A DNA stretch of 27,691 nt, from contig JACMJD010000521.1 of assembly GCA_014380825.1 (NCBI GenBank), positions 1-27,691 of the forward strand. Direction: 5' to 3'. The stretch is from Phycisphaerae bacterium. GTDB lineage: Bacteria; Planctomycetota; Phycisphaerae; Tepidisphaerales; Tepidisphaeraceae. Below the pieces are notes generated by a model. That model saw only the letters and a program-made list of their open reading frames with translations. It did no database searches and had not been told where the DNA came from. Shown one piece after another: positions 23,850 to 27,691 of the stretch. Numbering within the stretch: the stretch's first letter is position 1; each line of letters opens with the position of its first letter. Made by a program: the position numbers and the translations under genes.

Positions 23850-25376
23850 ATGCGAATCGATTTGTACAAACTCCGGAATTTCCTCGCCGCCCTGGTTGTC
23901 GGAGCGGCGATGATGATTGGTGCGCCTGCGCGACTCGCCGTCGCGCAGGAGCGCCACTCCTCTCAAGCGTTTGCGCAGTCGGAAGCCCAGAAGCTCGCGC
24001 TGCACAATCGCACGTACGAAGATCCATCTTCCGTTCCCGGCAAGACCGTCTTCTCGGCCGAGGATGAAAAGTTCCTCGACGATCTTCAGCGCCGCGGCAT
24101 TCAGTTTTTCATGGACGAGCAGCATCCGGAGACCGGCCTGATGCCGGATCGCGCCCGCGCGAAGGGCGGGGCATCGAACAACGTCGCGAGTATCGCATCG
24201 GTGGGGTTCGGGCTCACGTTGATGTGCATCGGCGTAGAGCGCGGCTGGGTGAAGAAGGACGACGCCTACGAACGATCGATGCGCGTCCTGAAGTTCCTCC
24301 GCGACAAGTGCAAAAGCGAGCACGGCCACTTCTATCACTTCCTGGACATGAAAACCGGCGAGCGCGTGTGGAACTGCGAAGTGTCGAACATCGACACCGC
24401 GATCCTCATGGCGGGCGTGCTGACGGTTCGACAGTATTTTCCGAACACCGAGCTTTCGAAGATCGCAAACGAACTCTACGAGCGCGTCGAATGGCCGTGG
24501 TTGAAGCAGGGCGATGACGTGCTGTGCATGGGCTGGAAGCCGGAATCCGCCAACGAGCTGACGATCGTCGGCAAGGAAGCGGTCAACGGAAAGGTAGAGC
24601 TTCGCGCCAAGCAGGAAGGACAATTCCTCGAAGCGCGCTGGGGCGGCTACAGCGAAGGGCCGGTCCTGATCGTCCTTCTGGGCATGGGATCCAAGACGCA
24701 TCCGCTGCCGCCCGCTGCGTGGGACGCGTGGAAGCGCGAAAAGGTGATCACGTATCAGGGCCTGACGTTCATTTCGTGCCCGCCGCTGTTCACGCATCAG
24801 TATCCGCAGTGCTGGTTTGATCTGCGCGGCATGCGCGATGACTACGCGAACTACTTCCGTAACGGCCAGCTCGCGACCATCGCGATGCGGCAATGGACGA
24901 TCGACGAACTTAGCAAACAGTACAAATCCTACAGCGCGAATATCTGGGGTCTGACCGCATCGGACTACAAGGACGGTTACACCGCCTGGGGTGGCCCGCC
25001 CGCGCAGGGACCGATCGACGGCACCGTGGTGCCCGCGGCGGCAGCGGGTAGCCTCGCGTTCACGCCCCGAATCTGCATCGACGCACTCAAGGCTATGCGC
25101 GAAAAGTACGGTGAAAAAGGTTACGTCAAATACGGCTTCGTCGACGCCTTCAACCCGGGCACGGGCTGGTACAACGCCGACGTCATCGGCATCGATGTCG
25201 GGCCGAGCGTGCTGATGGCGGAGAACGCGCGAAGCGCGTTCGTGTGGAAGCTCTTCATGTCCGCCCCCGAAGCCAAAGCCGCCCTGAAAGCCGCGGCCTT
25301 CAGGCCGCTGGGCACCGAAAACGAACAAGAAAACTCTCCGGTCAACTCGGTGTTCACCGGTGCAAAAGAAAAGTAA
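23850..25376 (+). CDS. Secreted glucoamylase-like glucanase, GH144/COG5368 type
   Basis: 508 residues from the ATG at 23850, 8 bp after the prepilin-like gene. Residues 1-35 are a signal peptide (FLAALVVGAAMMIGAP, cleavage near VAQ). The rest is an alpha/alpha-barrel of the glycoamylase-like family: FLDDLQRRGIQFFMDEQHPE, GASNNVASIASVGFGLT, WNCEVSNIDTAILMAG, ARWGGYSEGPVLIVLLGMGS, FTHQYPQCWFDLRGM, NIWGLTASDYKDGYTAWGGP, DGTVVPAAAAGSLAFTPR and YGFVDAFNPGTGWYNADVIG. Proteins with this layout include the GH144 endo-beta-1,2-glucanases, so beta-1,2-glucan is the most likely substrate, but other beta-glucans cannot be excluded. A periplasmic or extracellular site is expected. LacI control is suggested by the operon. 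No terminator is seen in the 147 bp after the stop, apart from a small hairpin near the next gene. Confidence 0.9.
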   Translation: MRIDLYKLRNFLAALVVGAAMMIGAPARLAVAQERHSSQAFAQSEAQKLALHNRTYEDPSSVPGKTVFSAEDEKFLDDLQRRGIQFFMDEQHPETGLMPDRARAKGGASNNVASIASVGFGLTLMCIGVERGWVKKDDAYERSMRVLKFLRDKCKSEHGHFYHFLDMKTGERVWNCEVSNIDTAILMAGVLTVRQYFPNTELSKIANELYERVEWPWLKQGDDVLCMGWKPESANELTIVGKEAVNGKVELRAKQEGQFLEARWGGYSEGPVLIVLLGMGSKTHPLPPAAWDAWKREKVITYQGLTFISCPPLFTHQYPQCWFDLRGMRDDYANYFRNGQLATIAMRQWTIDELSKQYKSYSANIWGLTASDYKDGYTAWGGPPAQGPIDGTVVPAAAAGSLAFTPRICIDALKAMREKYGEKGYVKYGFVDAFNPGTGWYNADVIGIDVGPSVLMAENARSAFVWKLFMSAPEAKAALKAAAFRPLGTENEQENSPVNSVFTGAKEK

Positions 25377-25485
25377 CAGCGTAAGCGGAGGAGGAGGTGA
25401 GTTCGACAGAAACAGATCGATTGTAACGGGGGCTTGGCGAGCTGGAGGCTATCCGGTCTTGCCAATGTGAACAGTGTATGGTGTG

Positions 25486-25499
25486 CCCGCTTCGGCGGG
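25486..25499 (+). promoter_or_regulatory. UUCG-tetraloop hairpin in the leader of the PEP-CTERM gene
   Basis: CCCGC-TTCG-GCGGG forms a very stable C(UUCG)G hairpin 24 bases before the ATG at 25524, followed by AGGTTTT. It may be a weak terminator for the glucanase transcript or a 5' stabiliser of the next mRNA. Confidence 0.45.
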
Positions 25500-25523
25500 A
25501 GGTTTTACACGAGGGAAAATGCC

Positions 25524-26390
25524 ATGATCAAGTCTCACTCCAAGGTCGCAGCTTTATTTGCGATCGGGCTGTTGCCGGCGTCGGCGATGGCGGTCATTTC
25601 AGACGTTAACGGTGTTCGAATTCAGTTGCGTCGTTTTAACGATTACAGCGCGTCGACGCTGGTGGCCACCCCGGTGCCGCCGCCGCCGGGGCCGGGCGCA
25701 CCCGTCACGTATGGCGTTGCCGGATTGCCGCCGACCATCTCGTTCAACGAAGGTCCGTTCGGTGCTGGCGGATTCGCGAACCAGCATGTCGCGCGCCTGT
25801 CTGCTGACAGCGGGGCGACGAACTATGGTCTTGCGGCGGGTCCGAATCCCGGACAGTCAACGGACCGGTTCGACATCACTTTCGACGTCACCATGAGCAT
25901 CGGCTCAGTTGCGCCTCGCAAAGAGGCCGGTTTCCGTTTCGACGGGCCCGGCGGTGAGTCCTTCTTCTTCGTCACGTCCGACGGAGAGGTCGCGGCTTTC
26001 GGCGGCCCGCTGCCGTTCTTCAGCTTCGGCGGCGCCGGCACCTACGTGCCCGGCAACCGCGCTTCACTGCGGATGGTCTACTCTCCGGATAATGACGCCA
26101 TCGCGGGCACGGATGGCGACGCCTCCACGATCACGTACTTCTACGATAACGACGTGACCGGCGGCGCGGGCCCCATCAGCAGCGGGGCGATTCAAATGTC
26201 CAACACCGAGAACGGCTTCATCACCGGTTCGGAAGTCGGCCTGTACGCCCAGTATCAGCCGAACGATAACAACCCGAACGATTTCGCCAACGTGTCGTTT
26301 CAGAACCTGACGGTCGCGGTTCCTGAGCCCGCGAGCCTTGGCCTGATTTCCATTGCGGGTCTCGCGTTGCTCGCGCGACGCCGAAAGTAG
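25524..26390 (+). CDS. Small PEP-CTERM protein, function unknown
   Basis: 288 residues from the ATG at 25524, with GAGGG 8 bases upstream; the frame also opens at 25434 but that lacks a signal peptide. KVAALFAIGLLPASAMA is a signal peptide with cleavage before VISDV. The middle (residues 30-255) is Gly/Phe/Asp-rich and predicted to be beta-rich, resembling a lectin-like sandwich (ITFDVTMSIGSV, then AGFRFDGPGGESFFFVTSDG), but I recognise no named family. The tail VPEPASLGLISIAGLALLAR plus RRK is a typical PEP-CTERM signal for exosortase. It has one leader hairpin and a strong terminator after it, so it may be its own transcription unit. A carbohydrate-binding role beside the glucanase is possible, not shown. 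Confidence 0.85.
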   Translation: MIKSHSKVAALFAIGLLPASAMAVISDVNGVRIQLRRFNDYSASTLVATPVPPPPGPGAPVTYGVAGLPPTISFNEGPFGAGGFANQHVARLSADSGATNYGLAAGPNPGQSTDRFDITFDVTMSIGSVAPRKEAGFRFDGPGGESFFFVTSDGEVAAFGGPLPFFSFGGAGTYVPGNRASLRMVYSPDNDAIAGTDGDASTITYFYDNDVTGGAGPISSGAIQMSNTENGFITGSEVGLYAQYQPNDNNPNDFANVSFQNLTVAVPEPASLGLISIAGLALLARRRK

Positions 26391-26418
26391 GCCGAGTTCT
26401 TTGCTTAGTCGTGAATTG

Positions 26419-26449
26419 AGGAGCGCCTGGAGCCATTCCAGGCGCTCCT
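26419..26449 (+). terminator. Rho-independent terminator after the PEP-CTERM gene
   Basis: A 13-bp perfect stem (26419-26431 with 26437-26449) encloses a 5-base loop, GCCAT, followed by the T-rich run TTCCTTTCT. It begins 29 bases after the stop codon. Confidence 0.85.
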
Positions 26450-26478
26450 TCCTTTCTGGCCTCAGCTACATTCCTCAC

Positions 26479-27691
26479 ATGCAAAAAACCCTCGTCCTCT
26501 CGATCGTCGTTGCATTCCTGACCGCGGTCCCCGACGCGCTGGGCGCAGATCAGGCGGCGAAATCTTTGCTCGATGACATCTCGAAGTGGAAAAAGATCGC
26601 ATCGGACGGCGTGGACATCCGCACAAACATGGAAGGCCCGGCGCTCCGGATGGATTTCGATTTCTCGAAAGGCGCCGGCTTCGGCGGCGTGACGATCGAT
26701 CTGCCGATCGATCTGCCGGAAAACTACGAGATCGCCTTCAACGTCCGCGGCGAAGGCCCGGCCAATAACCTCGAGCTGAAGCTGGTCGATGAATCAAAAC
26801 TGAACGTCTGGTGGGTCAACCGCCGCGCGTTCGAATTGCCGACAACCTCGACGCGATTGAGCAATCGCAAGCGGCATTTCCAATTCGCCTGGGGACCGGC
26901 CGGTGGGGATAAGCCGCTGGCGCGCCTGGGCAGCATCGAGCTGATCATCGCGGCAAATGAAGGCGGCAAAGGTACGGTGTGGATCGAAGATGTCCGATTG
27001 ACACCGCTGGCGCCGGAGCAGCCGTACACCGGCACGCCGACGTTCTCCGCGTCGAGCAACTGGACCGGCGCGTTTCCGTGGATCGCCGCACCGAACGACC
27101 AATCACCGACGTTCACGATCGACTTCGGCCAGCCGCGCGACATCGGTGGGTTGATCATCACACGACCGAGGGAAAGCGCATCTAGCGATTTCAATGTCGA
27201 ATCGTCCGACGACGGCGTGACCTGGACAACGATCCATCGCGTGCTAGGCGCTGGTTTCCTGCCGAGCGAGATCGCGTTGCCTGATCTGCAAACGCGCCGC
27301 CTGCGGCTCGCCTTTTCGCGGAACGCCGCTGTCACTGATCTGAAGTTTCTCGAAACTTCCGACACGGCGTCGCCGAACGCGCTGTGGAAGCTACGCGCCG
27401 CCCGCGCTGCGCGCGGACTCTATCCGCGCACGCTCCTCGGCGAGCAATCCTTCTGGACGATCATCGGCCAGGTGGACGACGAGCACGAAGCGCTGATCAA
27501 CGAGGAAGGTCAGATCGAAGTCGATCGCAAGTCCTTCTCAATTGAGCCGTTCATCCTGCGCGACGGCAAACTGCTGACGTGGGCAGATGCTGTATCGCAC
27601 GAGCAGTCGCTGCGGGATGGTTGGATGCCGATCCCGACGGTCGTGCGGAAGCACGACGCACTGGAACTATCGATCACCGCGGTCGCGACGA
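26479..27691 (+). CDS. Large secreted carbohydrate-binding protein, N-terminal part (runs off window)
   Basis: The frame opens at the ATG at 26479 and stays open to the window end (404 codons), so the C-terminus is missing. Residues 1-23 are a signal peptide (KTLVLSIVVAFLTAVPDALG). Residues about 40-165 look like a galactose-binding-fold CBM (MDFDFSKGAGFGGVTIDL, then YEIAFNVRGEGPANNLELKL, then GTVWIEDVRLTPL). Residues about 175-295 resemble an F5/8 type C (discoidin) domain: SSNWTGAFPW, FTIDFGQPRDIGGLIIT, FNVESSDDGVTWTTI and LRLAFSRNAAVTDLKFLE. The part after 300 (LYPRTLLGEQSFWTIIGQVD) may begin a catalytic region, which I cannot name. It starts just after the terminator, with no ribosome site visible; TACATT at 26467-26472 may be a -10 box, giving an almost leaderless mRNA. 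Confidence 0.8.
   Translation, partial: MQKTLVLSIVVAFLTAVPDALGADQAAKSLLDDISKWKKIASDGVDIRTNMEGPALRMDFDFSKGAGFGGVTIDLPIDLPENYEIAFNVRGEGPANNLELKLVDESKLNVWWVNRRAFELPTTSTRLSNRKRHFQFAWGPAGGDKPLARLGSIELIIAANEGGKGTVWIEDVRLTPLAPEQPYTGTPTFSASSNWTGAFPWIAAPNDQSPTFTIDFGQPRDIGGLIITRPRESASSDFNVESSDDGVTWTTIHRVLGAGFLPSEIALPDLQTRRLRLAFSRNAAVTDLKFLETSDTASPNALWKLRAARAARGLYPRTLLGEQSFWTIIGQVDDEHEALINEEGQIEVDRKSFSIEPFILRDGKLLTWADAVSHEQSLRDGWMPIPTVVRKHDALELSITAVAT

Noticed and set aside
23715..25328. 537-codon minus-strand frame antisense to the glucanase gene
   Set aside because: Shadow of a clear enzyme gene with signal peptide and family motifs on the plus strand.

Overview
The window looks like a piece of a GC-rich Planctomycetota chromosome, probably from the Phycisphaerae side of the phylum. 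This is inferred from gene content, since no rRNA or other taxonomic marker is present. The clues are a planctomycete-type ECF sigma factor beside a Ser/Thr kinase with a TPR tail, a giant surface protein with a LEPR-XLL-like N-terminus, two PEP-CTERM proteins, paired dockerin-like EF-hand modules, a prepilin-like protein with the H-X9-DG signature, and a tyrosine recombinase of the type common in this phylum.

Layout. (1) 1-397 is the end of a Na+/Ca2+ antiporter gene. (2) 686-5219 is a signalling block: ECF sigma factor, membrane-anchored ankyrin protein and Ser/Thr kinase with TPRs. A 1,659-residue secreted surface protein with a dockerin-like end follows (5354-10333). (3) On the minus strand, 10515-10763 encodes a SemiSWEET-like sugar transporter. 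(4) About 11.0-15.6 kb looks like a decayed integrative element abutting a tRNA-Arg(CCU) gene. It holds a protein ending in an SSB-like acidic tip, a gene-poor stretch with imperfect repeats spaced about 175-180 bp, an HTH protein, an out-of-frame excisionase remnant, and a frameshifted integrase that overlaps the 3' end of the tRNA. (5) 15719-17752 is an arsenic block: arsenate reductase, a SigZ-like ECF sigma factor with a Cys-rich tail, and arsenite methyltransferase. (6) 17755-21615 (minus) is a PEP-CTERM/dockerin protein built from about five repeats of 190 residues. (7) 21797 to the window end is a glycan-use block: LacI regulator with a near-perfect operator in front of it, prepilin-like protein, GH144-like glucanase, PEP-CTERM protein, strong terminator, and the start of a large secreted carbohydrate-binding protein.

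The LacI regulator probably controls the pilin-like protein and the glucanase as one transcript, because the spacings are 44 and 8 bp. The sigma/ankyrin/kinase block may control envelope genes. The arsenic block appears to use a sigma factor instead of ArsR, with the Cys-rich tail as a candidate sensor. The most interesting points are this sigma factor, the SSB-tip protein in the decayed element, and the pilin-glucanase locus. All homology statements rest on motif recognition by eye; no database search was run.
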